Shown: positions 17,200 to 25,925 of the stretch, one piece after another
Position numbering within the stretch: position 1 is the first letter of the stretch
Layout of the letters: the number at the start of each line of letters is the position of its first letter
Assembly: GCF_902832845.1 (NCBI RefSeq)
Contig: NZ_CADFDB010000002.1
Span: forward strand, 496,001 to 560,000
Reading direction: 5' to 3'
Source of the DNA: Burkholderia metallica
GTDB taxonomy: Bacteria; Pseudomonadota; Gammaproteobacteria; Burkholderiales; Burkholderiaceae
DNA: 64,000 nt
The notes under the pieces: model-generated
The model's database searches: none
The model's input: the letters and a program-made list of their open reading frames with translations, nothing else
Told to the model about the DNA's origin: nothing
Position numbers and translations under genes: made by a program

Positions 17200-18717
17200 T
17201 TACAGATAACCGAACGCGGTGGGCGGCGCTTCGGCCGTCTCGACCCACACGCTCTTGGTCTGCGTGTATTCGTACAGCGCCTCGACCCCGCTCGAACGGC
17301 CGTAGCCGCTCATGCCGTAGCCGCCGAACGGCGAAGCCACGTTGATGGTCTTGTAGCCGTTGACCCAGAAGGTGCCGGCATTCACCTGCGCGGCCACGCG
17401 ATGCGCGCGCGCCACGTCGGTGGTCCACGCCGCGCCGGCCAGGCCGAAATCGGTGTCGTTGGCGATCGCGATCGCCTCCTCCTCGGTGTCGAACGGGATC
17501 GCGGCCACCACCGGCCCGAAGATCTCGGTGCGCGCCACCTCCATCGCGTTCGACACGCCGGCCAGCACGGTGGGCGCCACGAAGTAGCCGCCGCGGCCCT
17601 CCCCGACGCGCTCGGCGGAGCCGCTGGCCAGCGTGGCGCCGGCCGCCACGCCGCGTTCGATCATCGACATCACGTGGTCGTACTGCTTGCGATTGTTGAT
17701 CGGGCCCACCTCGGTCGCATCGTCGAGCGGCGCGCCGACGCGGATCTTCTTCGCGCCGGCCGCCACCATCGCGACGAAGTCGTCGTACACCGCGCGCTGC
17801 ACCAGCAGACGCGAGCCGGCCACGCAGCTCTGGCCCGCGCCGGCGAAGATCGCCGCCTGCGCGGTCAACGCCGCGCGCTTGAGGTCGGCATCGGCAAACA
17901 CGATATTGGCCGACTTGCCGCCCAGCTCCAGCACGCAGGGCAGCACGCGGCGCGCGGCGGCCTCGGCGATGCGCGCGCCGGTGGCCGGCGAGCCGACGAA
18001 CACCACCTTGCTCACCACGCGATGCGCGATCGCGGCCTGCCCGGCCGTGTGACCGAAGCCGGCCAGCACGTTGACCAGGCCGCGCGGCAGCCCGGCCCCT
18101 TCGCCGAGCCTCGCGACCGCCAGCGACGTGAAGGGCGTCAGCTCCGACGGCTTGAGCAGCACGCCGTTGCCCATCGCCACCGCGGGCGCCACCTGCCAGC
18201 CGCAGGTGAACACCGGCGCGTTCCAGGGCGTGATCTGCAGCACCACGCCGGCCGGCTCGCGCCGCGTGTAGTTCAGGTGCGAGGTCGGCACCGGGATCAC
18301 GCTGCCGTAGAACTTGTCGGTCCAGCCCGCGTAATATTCGAACATCTCGGCGACCTTGGCCGCCTCGCCCCGGCAGTCGCGGATCGGCTTGCCCGAGCCC
18401 AGCGCTTCCAGCCGCGCGATCGCCTCGGCCTCGGCGCGGATCGCGCGCGCCACCTCCTGCATCACGCGGCCGCGCGCGGCATGCGTGAGTGCCCACCATT
18501 CGCGCTGTGCGCGGTGCGCGCTTTCGGCGGCATGGTCGATCACGGCTGCGCCGGCGTCGCGATACGCGAGCGTGGCCTCGCCCGTCGCCGCATCGTAAAG
18601 CTGGATCGTGTCGCCCTGGCCGGCGACGAGTTCGCCGTCGATATACGAGCCGATCGTGGCGGCACCGGGGAAGAAATGCGCGAAAGCGGCGAGCAACTGG
18701 TCTGCGTGCTGAGTCAT
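17200..18717 (-). CDS. NAD-dependent aldehyde dehydrogenase
   Basis: 505-residue aldehyde dehydrogenase. Catalytic Glu in LELGGKSANIVF and nucleophilic Cys in FAGAGQSCVAGSRL; the nucleotide-binding FVGSPATGARI and C-terminal PFGGYGMSGYGRSSG motifs are intact. It follows the short-chain acid dehydrogenase gene by 54 bases and precedes the DUF3100 gene by 48. It uses GAG far more than GAA, like its operon partners and unlike the genes left of 14500. Likely oxidises an aldehyde released from the substrate of the operon. Confidence 0.92.
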   Translation of the reverse strand: MTQHADQLLAAFAHFFPGAATIGSYIDGELVAGQGDTIQLYDAATGEATLAYRDAGAAVIDHAAESAHRAQREWWALTHAARGRVMQEVARAIRAEAEAIARLEALGSGKPIRDCRGEAAKVAEMFEYYAGWTDKFYGSVIPVPTSHLNYTRREPAGVVLQITPWNAPVFTCGWQVAPAVAMGNGVLLKPSELTPFTSLAVARLGEGAGLPRGLVNVLAGFGHTAGQAAIAHRVVSKVVFVGSPATGARIAEAAARRVLPCVLELGGKSANIVFADADLKRAALTAQAAIFAGAGQSCVAGSRLLVQRAVYDDFVAMVAAGAKKIRVGAPLDDATEVGPINNRKQYDHVMSMIERGVAAGATLASGSAERVGEGRGGYFVAPTVLAGVSNAMEVARTEIFGPVVAAIPFDTEEEAIAIANDTDFGLAGAAWTTDVARAHRVAAQVNAGTFWVNGYKTINVASPFGGYGMSGYGRSSGVEALYEYTQTKSVWVETAEAPPTAFGYL

Positions 18718-18771
18718 GTCAGGTTTCCGTATCTGTGGGTCGAGCGGGATCGTGGCGCGGGCTGCCCGGTC

Positions 18772-19644
18772 TCAGGCGGGGTCGAGAAAGTCGACGATGC
18801 GGTTGAAGTCCTCGCCGTCGGCGACGGCCCCCTCGCTGGCGGCCCATACGCGCGCGGCCTCGCGCGCCACCGGTGCAATGCTGTCGAATTGATCCAGCAG
18901 GCCCAGTGCGAGCCGCACGTCCTTGCGCATCAACTTCATCGTGAAACCGGAATCGAACTTGCCGTTGAAGATCCAGGTCGGGTAGTTGGTCAGCGTCGCG
19001 CTGTTGCGGCCGGAGCCGCCGTTGAGCGCCTCGACCAGCTTTTCCGGATCGACGCCGGCCGCGCGCGCGGTGCGCACCGCCTCGCTGGCGACCAGCAGGT
19101 GCACGCCGGTCAGCAGATTGTTGAGCAGCTTGGTGACGTGGCCGGCGCCCACCGGGCCCACGTGCACGCGCTTGGCGCTGATCGCCGCGAGAATCGGCTC
19201 GATGGCCGCGATATCGCTGTCCGAGCCGCCCAGCACCATGGTCATGGTGGCGGTGGCCGCGCCCTTCGGGCCGCCGCTCACCGGGCCGTCGACGAAGCCG
19301 ATGCCGCGCTCGGCCAGCGCCGCGGCCACGCGTCGCGTGCTGTCCGGATCCGCCGTGGTGGTGTCGATCACGATCGTGCCCGGTCTTGCGTTCTCGAGCA
19401 CGCCGCCTGCGCCCAGCACCACCGCCTCGACCACCGCCGACGTCGGCAGCGACAGCAGCAGCACGTCGGCGTCGCGCGCAATCTCGGCCACCGAATCGCG
19501 CGCCGACAGTCCCACCTGTTCGGCCAACGCGAGCGCCACACCGGGCGCCGCGTCGTAGCCGAGCACCGTGTAGTCGCCGCGTCGCAGCGACCCCGCCATG
19601 CCGCGCCCCATGTTACCCAGACCGATCACGCCCACCGTTTTCAT
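18772..19644 (-). CDS. 3-hydroxyisobutyrate dehydrogenase family oxidoreductase
   Basis: NAD(P)-dependent beta-hydroxyacid dehydrogenase, 290 residues, standard length. The N-terminal Rossmann motif GLGNMGRGMAGSL, the substrate motif VDGPVSGGPKGA and the catalytic Lys in TKLLNNLL are all present. First gene of the minus-strand run; divergent from the LysR gene with 142 bases between. Together with the aldehyde dehydrogenase it could process a hydroxyacid such as tartronate semialdehyde/3-hydroxyisobutyrate type compounds. Confidence 0.92.
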   Translation of the reverse strand: MKTVGVIGLGNMGRGMAGSLRRGDYTVLGYDAAPGVALALAEQVGLSARDSVAEIARDADVLLLSLPTSAVVEAVVLGAGGVLENARPGTIVIDTTTADPDSTRRVAAALAERGIGFVDGPVSGGPKGAATATMTMVLGGSDSDIAAIEPILAAISAKRVHVGPVGAGHVTKLLNNLLTGVHLLVASEAVRTARAAGVDPEKLVEALNGGSGRNSATLTNYPTWIFNGKFDSGFTMKLMRKDVRLALGLLDQFDSIAPVAREAARVWAASEGAVADGEDFNRIVDFLDPA

Positions 19645-19786
19645 CCGACGACTCCGTTAGCTGTTGGTTCGAGGCCGGCGCGCCAGCTTGCGCACGCCTT
19701 GCATGGTCACGATGTTCGGTCGGGCAATCCGTATAATCAATCAACGCCAATATTGAGTTTGTTCTCTTTTTTAGAACACCAGGATC
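19645..19786. promoter_or_regulatory. divergent promoter region, dehydrogenase operon / LysR
   Basis: 142 bases that become AT-rich at 19727-19775. The stretch around 19730-19757 contains TATAATCAATC and CAATATTGAG; CAATATTG is a perfect palindrome with the interrupted-dyad flavour of LysR sites. It probably serves both promoters. Confidence 0.45.
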
Positions 19787-20695
19787 ATGAGCGATACCCT
19801 GACCGACAGCCGGATCGTCTATTTCTACGAGGCCGTGCGCTGCGGCACGATCCGCGCCGCGGCCGACTGGCTCGACGTGGCGCCCTCGGCCGTGAGCCGC
19901 CAGATCGGGTTGCTGGAGAAGGAGCTCGACGCCACCCTGATGGAGCGCCACGCGCGCGGCGTGACGCCCACCGAGGCGGGCCGCTGCGTGATCGAGTATT
20001 TCCGCGAGCAGCTCGCGCACCGCGACGACCTGATCTCGCGCCTGCAGGAACTGCGCGGCCTCAAGACCGGCGAGGTCAGCCTGGTGCTCGGCGAGGGCTT
20101 CGTCTCGGACCTGCTGGCCGGGCCGATGCAGCAGTTCTGCCGGCAGTTCCCCGGGATCCGCGTCAACCTCGACGTGGGCAGCACCAATGACGTGATCCGC
20201 AAGATCTCGAACGACGAGGGCGAGATCGGCCTGGTGTACAACCCGCCCGCCGAGCCCAAGCTGGTGTCGCGTGCGTCGAAGCGGCAGCCGATGATGGCGA
20301 TCGTCGGCCCCGACTTTCCGCGCCGCAGCCACAAGGTGCTGACCGTGCAGCAGCTCGCCACCTACCCGCTGGCGGCCACTCACCCGTCCTACGGCACGCG
20401 GCAGATGATGGAGGCGGTGGAATACGCCGAGCGCGTGCGGCTCACGCCGGTTGTCACCACCAATTCCTTTGCAATCCTGAAGGAGTTCGTGAAATCGGGA
20501 CTCGGCATCTCGGTCATGCCGGCCTTCGCGGTGACGGCCGAACTGCAGGCCAGGGAGCTGTTCGCGATCGAGATCGCGCATCCGATTCTCGAGAACGCCG
20601 AAGCGCACATGGTCACGCGCGTGGGCCGCAAGCTCTCGGTGGCCGCCAACAAGATGCTGCAGATGATGACGGGGCAGATGCGGGCGTTTCGGTAG
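19787..20695 (+). CDS. LysR family transcriptional regulator
   Basis: 302-residue LysR regulator. The N-terminal helix-turn-helix (GTIRAAADWLDVAPSAVSRQ, about residues 21-40) is followed by a periplasmic-binding-like effector domain. By eye I counted roughly 18 GAG to 4 GAA codons, against 7 to 10 in the AraC-type gene at 7596, so it has different codon use from that part of the window. Divergent to the 19644-14547 operon, which it probably controls. Confidence 0.9.
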   Translation: MSDTLTDSRIVYFYEAVRCGTIRAAADWLDVAPSAVSRQIGLLEKELDATLMERHARGVTPTEAGRCVIEYFREQLAHRDDLISRLQELRGLKTGEVSLVLGEGFVSDLLAGPMQQFCRQFPGIRVNLDVGSTNDVIRKISNDEGEIGLVYNPPAEPKLVSRASKRQPMMAIVGPDFPRRSHKVLTVQQLATYPLAATHPSYGTRQMMEAVEYAERVRLTPVVTTNSFAILKEFVKSGLGISVMPAFAVTAELQARELFAIEIAHPILENAEAHMVTRVGRKLSVAANKMLQMMTGQMRAFR

Positions 20696-20767
20696 CGGGG
20701 CCTGCCGGGGCTTCCGTAGCGGTCTACTCGATACCGACTGGCCCGGTTTGCTGGGGGCAGGTCAGTG

Positions 20768-21664
20768 TCAGCCGGGCCCATCACTCGCGGCCGCCAGAAG
20801 CGGCACGACCAGATCGCTGATCGGCGTAGGGATGCGATGCAGTCGACCACGTCGTTGCACGATTCCATTTCGGCAATCCCATTCGAGCGGGCGGCCTGCC
20901 TGCCGGTCAGCGAGGATCGACGTGCCGAGGTCGGCCGGATAACGCTGGAATGCATCGACGATCTCTTGCGGAACCTCGTCGCCCAGCGTCGCGCCGTCGG
21001 CCCGGGCAACCTCAAGACACTCCCGGAGATAAGCAAGGGCCAGCGCGGCGATGTCGGCGCGGGAATACATGCCGGCGCGACGGCCCGCAAGAACCATTAA
21101 ACCGGCGACCGCGTTCTGTAGCAGCTTGCGCCACGCGACGGACGTGAAATCGGCCGATACGTCGACCGAACACCGGGTGCCGCTCAATGCCGAAACGACA
21201 ACGTTGCTCTCCGGCGTGTCCGGCAACGTAACGCGCGCGTTGCCACGAAGCCAGACCGAGGCGTCGGATTCGCGTTGGGCAGGAAACCATACCACCGAAG
21301 GCAGGACTGCGCTGGCGGGCACGTAAGGCGCGAAGAGCGCTTTCTGTTCAACGCCGTTCTGCAACACGCAGACCACAGTCCCGTTGCCGCACAACGCAGA
21401 CAGCCACGGCGCCGCCGCCTCCACCTGCGTGGATTTCACGGCGACAAAGACCAGGTCGAACGTGCTTTCGACCTCAGCGGGATCGGTTCGCACGGGTCCC
21501 GGCACCGCGATGCGACCGCCGTCGAAGCGCAGTTCCAGGTGTTCGTGCGCCGAGCGGCCAAAAATGGCCGGTGTGCGGCCGACCTCATGGAGAGCCGCTG
21601 CCACGGTCGTGCCGATTGCCCCCGGCCCAACGAGGGCGATCGTTGGATTGTCTGTCATCGTCAT
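20768..21664 (-). CDS. ketopantoate reductase family oxidoreductase (PanE-like)
   Basis: 298 residues. N-terminal NADP-binding motif VGPGAIGTTVAAALHEVG, then CVLQNGVEQ and WRKLLQNAVAGLMVL, the substrate segment of the 2-dehydropantoate reductase family. The start is taken at 21664 (MTMTDNP); MTDNP at 21658 is equally possible, and the frame continues to a Met at 21709. As a paralogue outside pantothenate genes it may reduce another 2-keto acid. It is 98 bases downstream of the NIPSNAP gene on the same strand. Confidence 0.85.
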   Translation of the reverse strand: MTMTDNPTIALVGPGAIGTTVAAALHEVGRTPAIFGRSAHEHLELRFDGGRIAVPGPVRTDPAEVESTFDLVFVAVKSTQVEAAAPWLSALCGNGTVVCVLQNGVEQKALFAPYVPASAVLPSVVWFPAQRESDASVWLRGNARVTLPDTPESNVVVSALSGTRCSVDVSADFTSVAWRKLLQNAVAGLMVLAGRRAGMYSRADIAALALAYLRECLEVARADGATLGDEVPQEIVDAFQRYPADLGTSILADRQAGRPLEWDCRNGIVQRRGRLHRIPTPISDLVVPLLAAASDGPG

Positions 21665-21762
21665 TGTCGTCCCGGTAGTCTGTACGGGTTTGGAAGCTTG
21701 CAGGTGCATCCATCGATATTCGCCGGTGACGTGCGCTGGATCTGCACGTCACGCGCATGACT

Positions 21763-22377
21763 TCAGCACATGGGCGACCACGTTTCAGGCAGGCAAATCG
21801 TCGAGGTCGCCTGCTCGATCTGCTGCGGGCCGCCGTCAGGCGGCCATAACCCCTCGGCATAGTGACGTGCGCGTAACGCCATACGCTCCTCGAGGCTGGA
21901 GAATCCCCAGATGTGGGTGATGCGAGGCGGGCCGTCGAGTGCGTACATGTTCGCGACCAGATGCGATGTGTACGCTTTGGCCGGGCCGACGGCCTTCTCC
22001 CAGGCCGCGATGGTTGGCGCAATTCCACCGGCCTTCAACGCGTAGCGGCGAAACTCGTAGAATCTGCCCAATGTCGCGGGTTCGACTTCCGGCAAAAAAG
22101 GAAACAGCGCATAGCTTTCCATGTCTATCCGGATCCGCGGGTTCTCGGCATGAAACGGCCGCTGGTCCAGATAAGCCCGCTCACGTTCATGCTGGAGTTC
22201 GGACAGGGTCTCGAACTTGCGCAGGACGATGATTCGACCGAGCTCGCCAATCTCCGTGCGCCACGACCCAAGAACGATGCCCGTCGCGCTGGTATCGGAC
22301 ACCCAGCGGCGCGCACCGTCGGATACGGCGTCCTGTTCCAGAAGGGAGCACGAAAGCGTCGTGAGTTCGTACAGCAT
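21763..22377 (-). CDS. NIPSNAP family protein
   Basis: 204 residues with two alpha/beta ferredoxin-like NIPSNAP units: MLYELTTL at the start and FYEFRRYALKAGG near the middle, each followed by a W/F-rich strand (GSWRTEIGELGRIIVL and ITHIWGFSSLEERM). AAGGAGA is 6-12 bases before the ATG at 22377, which decides this start over 22413. Function of bacterial NIPSNAP proteins is not settled. Precedes the PanE-like gene and may be cotranscribed with it. Confidence 0.85.
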   Translation of the reverse strand: MLYELTTLSCSLLEQDAVSDGARRWVSDTSATGIVLGSWRTEIGELGRIIVLRKFETLSELQHERERAYLDQRPFHAENPRIRIDMESYALFPFLPEVEPATLGRFYEFRRYALKAGGIAPTIAAWEKAVGPAKAYTSHLVANMYALDGPPRITHIWGFSSLEERMALRARHYAEGLWPPDGGPQQIEQATSTICLPETWSPMC

Positions 22378-22488
22378 CTGAATCTCCTTTACGGTCCTGA
22401 AAGGTACATTCAAGTGTTGTCAGCACGCCCCGCCATCGCAGTTTGCCCGCTCGCGTGCTTCGCAGAGCGCGGCGGTGGTCGCTCGAGT

Positions 22489-23040
22489 TCAGTCCACTGA
22501 CGTCGGCGCCGTGACAAGCTTTATGGCGCGGCGTGTGAGTGGGCATTTCGCCACCGCCCAGTCCATCGCGTCGGCGCCCGCAGGAATCCGCAGCGGACTC
22601 GCTGCATTGGTCGCCGCACGCCGCCCCGCTTCGGCGCCATCGTGCGAAGGCGTGATCGGGCCCGGCCCGCTCAATCCCGGCATGACGCTTTGCACCGGCG
22701 CGGTTCAGGCCTCATGCCCCTGCAAATGCGGCCGTCCATTTTCTGCGAAGCGGGTTTCGGGCACGCGCCCCGGCATCACAAGGTGCGCGTGCACGCCGAA
22801 CTGCCCGGGTTCGAGCGCCATCGACTCGGTGAACGCGTTCACCGCCGCCTTGCTCGCCAGTATACGCAGAGACCGGAGGGCGTGCCCGCAGCGTGACGGC
22901 TTGTGTCATGTTGACGACGACGCCGGCCGGGCGCTCGCTGAACTGCGGTAGCACCGCCTGTGTTACCGCTATCAAGCCGCCAGGCCGCTCAGCCGCACGC
23001 CACGGCTTGAGCTTGCCGTCCGCTACGTCCTGAATCACCT
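22489..23040 (-). pseudogene. broken short-chain dehydrogenase (SDR) gene
   Basis: Remains of an SDR gene. From 22979 downwards one frame reads GGLIAVTQAVLPQFSERPAG and VVVNM, then in the catalytic segment the frame changes: VSAYTG ends in one frame and SKAAVNAFTESMALE continues in another (near 22860), splitting the Tyr-x3-Lys motif. A stop follows at GHEA near 22711, and a third piece ending SPLRIPAGADAMDWA (near 22560) matches the usual SDR C-terminus. The N-terminal NAD-binding part is not found upstream. Not functional as read. Confidence 0.75.
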
Positions 23041-23390
23041 AAATCGGGCCGGTTCTCGCCTTGGCGAGCGGTGGAATTCCTGGACTGGTTTACGTCGTCA
23101 GCCCGAGGGTCGTCCGGCATTCAATCGGACTGAGTGCACCAAGCGAGATCTTGATGACAGCCGAAGCGATTCATGCCGCGCCGCTGGCACCCAGCAGGGC
23201 GCTGATAACGTTGACGGTGCTGCAAAGTGCAACGGACATTCGCGCCGTAGCCGTGGGCCGGGATTCCTGTCGATGCAGATTCATGCCTCGAGAGGTTTGT
23301 CTCTCGTTTCGCCAGTGGGTGCAATAAGGCACGGGCGGGATGGTCCGATGACGGAGACGATATCTATCGCGGAAGATTTCGCTGTCCTGA
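23041..23390. other. gene-free stretch
   Basis: About 350 bases between the broken SDR gene and the HxlR gene. It should correspond to the lost N-terminal part of the SDR, but no Rossmann motif is readable in any frame. Nothing else recognised. Confidence 0.4.
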
Positions 23391-23897
23391 TCATGCTTTC
23401 TGGTGGCGGCGCTCGCGTTGCGACAAGCGCCAGCGGAGCAGATCGTCCGCCCCGGGGCCTTCCTTGATGACCACATCCGGGGCGCTGACCGGCTCACCTG
23501 TCTCTTGATCGACAAAGCTCCACCGTACCTCGGCCCCAGTCTTTCGATTCACGAACTTCATCGGCGGCGCCGATGCGCCGGAAACACCAAGGCTATCCCC
23601 TATCTCGGCGAGCACCGGCATCACTGGAGCGATCTGCCAGCCCTTTCGGGTCAACAGATATTCATATCGATCCGGATTGACCTGATAGCGTCGGCGCTCG
23701 ACGAGACCATTGGCCTCCAGATGCTTGAGTCGATCGCTGAGCGTCGCATTGGTTATGCCCGAAGACTGGCGAAACTCGTCATATCGGCTGAGGCCGAGGA
23801 CGAGATCGCGCAGGATCAGCAAACCCCACCGGTCGCCGATCACCGCCATGGCTCCAGCGATCGAGCACACCATTCCGTCAAAACCTTTCGAGCGCAT
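23391..23897 (-). CDS. HxlR family transcriptional regulator
   Basis: 168 residues. The HxlR signature begins at once (MVCSIAGAMAVIGDRWGLLILRDL in part), followed by the winged helix with ITNATLSDRLKHLEANGLV and wing RRRYQVNPDRYEYLLT. Start at 23897 (MRSKGFDG) matches family N-termini and has AGGGAC upstream; the frame stays open to 24107 but the extension crosses the promoter region. Divergent to the NmrA-type gene at 24128, which it probably represses. The unusual palindrome between the two genes is a candidate operator. Confidence 0.88.
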   Translation of the reverse strand: MRSKGFDGMVCSIAGAMAVIGDRWGLLILRDLVLGLSRYDEFRQSSGITNATLSDRLKHLEANGLVERRRYQVNPDRYEYLLTRKGWQIAPVMPVLAEIGDSLGVSGASAPPMKFVNRKTGAEVRWSFVDQETGEPVSAPDVVIKEGPGADDLLRWRLSQRERRHQKA

Positions 23898-23942
23898 GCG
23901 CTGTGTCCCTAGTAGTCCGACGATCTTCGCCGGGTGAATCTC

Positions 23943-23954
23943 ATTATAAGAGTG
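23943..23954. promoter_or_regulatory. repeat of the HxlR-type operator half
   Basis: ATTATAAGAGTG at 23943-23954 recurs exactly at 24049-24060 inside the large palindrome. This copy is followed by GC as in the palindrome arm GTGGC. It lies just upstream of the HxlR gene start, suggesting that the same protein controls both divergent promoters. Confidence 0.55.
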
Positions 23955-24028
23955 GCGATGGCCACGCAGAACGATTCCGCCAGGCGCCGCCGGCTCCTCC
24001 TTATTCCGGGGAACTGGAAAGTACTTGC

Positions 24029-24073
24029 CGGGGCGGCCACTCACTCTTATTATAAGAGTGAGTGGCCGCCCCG
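24029..24073. promoter_or_regulatory. perfect 22-base inverted repeat, candidate operator or hairpin
   Basis: The left arm 24029-24050 and right arm 24052-24073 are exact reverse complements, with a single base (24051) between them. The inner part is CACTCTTAT/ATAAGAGTG, the outer part GGCGGCC-type and GC-rich. As DNA it is an ideal dimer site; as RNA it would form a very stable stem in the leader of the NmrA-type gene 54 bases before its ATG. Confidence 0.7.
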
Positions 24074-24127
24074 ATGCCCGGTGTTGCCGGTGCCGATGCC
24101 CGTTCAATCAAACTTGAGGAATTGACC

Positions 24128-25222
24128 ATGACCTCCTACGCCACTTCCCGGATTTTCGTCGTTGGCGGCACGGGCGCGCAGGGCCTGCCCGTCGTCAGCG
24201 CGCTCGTCGCCGATGGCAAATATTCTGTTCGGGCTTTGAGCCGGAATCCGGATTCCCGGCGGGCCAAGGCGTTGCTCGCACTCGGCAACGTATCCATCCT
24301 GAAAGGCACCTTCGCCGACGAAGCCGTCCTGCGAGAAGGCTTCCGCGGCTGCGACGGCGCATACATCAATCTCGACGGGTTCAACACCGGAGAGAAAACG
24401 GAGATCTACTGGGCGATCCGATGCTACGAAATCGCGCTGGAAGAAGGCATCAAGTTCTTCGTGTACGGCAACCTCGACTACGCACTCAAGAAAGCCGGCT
24501 ACGACTCCCGTTTCCGCGCCGGCCACTATGACGGCAAAGGCCGCATCGGCGAATGGATCCTGTTCCAGAACCAGACGAACGGGGACCGCATGGGCGCGGC
24601 CGTGTTCACCACGGGGCCGTACATGGAGATGGCGATTTCGGGCATGACGCCAATGATGCCGCTCGTGGAGGACGGCGTGCTGACCTGGCGCGTGCCGCTC
24701 GGCAACGGCTCGGTGCCCCACGTCGCATTGGACGATTGCGGCTATTACGCCCGCTGGCTGTTCGACCATCCCGAGCGCTCGAACGGCATGGATCTCGAAG
24801 TTGCGATCGAGCAGGTCGAGTACCACAAACTAGCCGAGGCGTTCGAGCAGGTGACCGGGCACCCGGCCCGCTATATCGACACGGATCTGGAGACGTACTG
24901 GAACGGCCCGCTCAAGATGGCCGCGAGCCTGCCTGCCGGATACAACGCGGATCCGAACGACAAGAGCACGATGAGCTTTCGAGAAAATTTCACCGGGTTC
25001 TGGAACATCTGGAAGCACGGTGTGATCCAGCGTGACTACGCACTGCTCGACGAAATCCATCCGAACCGTATCCGGACCGTCGAACAGTGGCTCCGTCGCG
25101 AAGACGAGCGCGGCCGGCAGCAAGGCAAGGGAAGCCTATGGGAACGTGTGCAGCCGGAAAACCTGTTCAACTCGACGCCGCTTCTGAAGCTCTCCGAAGA
25201 CGGTAGAAAGGGCGAACTGTAA
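24128..25222 (+). CDS. NmrA family NAD(P)-binding protein
   Basis: 364-residue atypical SDR of the NmrA/HSCARG type. The Rossmann motif VVGGTGAQGLPVVSALVADG is at the N-terminus, followed by RALSRNPDSRRAKALL, the NADP-specific loop. The catalytic Tyr/Lys of classical SDRs is not evident, so it may be a redox sensor or a reductase. GAGGAA precedes the ATG at 24128. Divergent to the HxlR gene; 61 bases before the membrane protein gene, likely one transcript. Confidence 0.87.
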   Translation: MTSYATSRIFVVGGTGAQGLPVVSALVADGKYSVRALSRNPDSRRAKALLALGNVSILKGTFADEAVLREGFRGCDGAYINLDGFNTGEKTEIYWAIRCYEIALEEGIKFFVYGNLDYALKKAGYDSRFRAGHYDGKGRIGEWILFQNQTNGDRMGAAVFTTGPYMEMAISGMTPMMPLVEDGVLTWRVPLGNGSVPHVALDDCGYYARWLFDHPERSNGMDLEVAIEQVEYHKLAEAFEQVTGHPARYIDTDLETYWNGPLKMAASLPAGYNADPNDKSTMSFRENFTGFWNIWKHGVIQRDYALLDEIHPNRIRTVEQWLRREDERGRQQGKGSLWERVQPENLFNSTPLLKLSEDGRKGEL

Positions 25223-25283
25223 CGCTCCGGCATCGCTTCTGTAAGGTGCTTGAAGCGAATCTACCATTTAGTTTTACTAACGG

Positions 25284-25925
25284 ATGTTTACGATGAATCA
25301 GATAGCTGAAGGCGGAAAAGGCGGCGGGCCGCGCGTTTTGCTGGCGGTACTGATCGTCTGGGGATTGGCTGTTGCCGCCGCTGCCGAAGCGGGCGTCTAT
25401 CGTGCTGTCTACCCGCTGTCGCTCGCGGGCCTCATCGCTTTGGGAATCGTGGCGCCGGTCGTTGTATACGCACTGTCCAGCGCGTTTCGCGCATACATCG
25501 AGACCATCGGGTTGCGGACGCTGACCGCATTCCACATCTGGCGCATCGGGGCCGCGCTGGTCTTCTTCTGGTACGGGGCGCATGACCTCCTGCCGGAGGC
25601 CTTCGTGCGGAACGCGGGATGGGGCGACCTCATCGCAGGATTGCTGGCCCTCGGCGTCACGCTGCTGCCGAAGACGCGCAACCGGTATCTGGTCTTCCAC
25701 CTGTTCGGGTTTGCCGATTTCGTCGTGGCAGTGGGTACCGGGTTGACCTACTTCCTGCTCAACGATCCCCGCATGTCCGGCATCCAGACGCTGCCGATGG
25801 CCTTGATCCCGTTCTATGGCGTCGGAATTTCGGGGGCGAGCCACATCATGACGTTCGACCTGCTGCGTCGCCGTTCAGGCCTGTCTAACGCCCCCAGGTA
25901 CGCGTGCGATCGGCGATGTCCGTGA
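25284..25925 (+). CDS. hypothetical membrane protein
   Basis: 213 residues (or 210 from the ATG at 25293) with about six hydrophobic helices, e.g. VLLAVLIVWGLAVAAAAEAG, IALGIVAPVVVYALS, LLALGVTLLPK and YLVFHLFGFADFVVAVG. The family is not recognised. The last 20 residues (SGLSNAPRYACDRRCP) look unlike a membrane protein end and could be read-through after a lost stop. Follows the NmrA-type gene by 61 bases. Confidence 0.7.
   Translation: MFTMNQIAEGGKGGGPRVLLAVLIVWGLAVAAAAEAGVYRAVYPLSLAGLIALGIVAPVVVYALSSAFRAYIETIGLRTLTAFHIWRIGAALVFFWYGAHDLLPEAFVRNAGWGDLIAGLLALGVTLLPKTRNRYLVFHLFGFADFVVAVGTGLTYFLLNDPRMSGIQTLPMALIPFYGVGISGASHIMTFDLLRRRSGLSNAPRYACDRRCP

Noticed and set aside
15764-18499. 911-codon minus-strand frame overlapping the DUF3100 and aldehyde dehydrogenase genes
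   Set aside because: Its translation is Arg/Ala-rich without motifs and it is offset from two well-conserved genes on the same strand.
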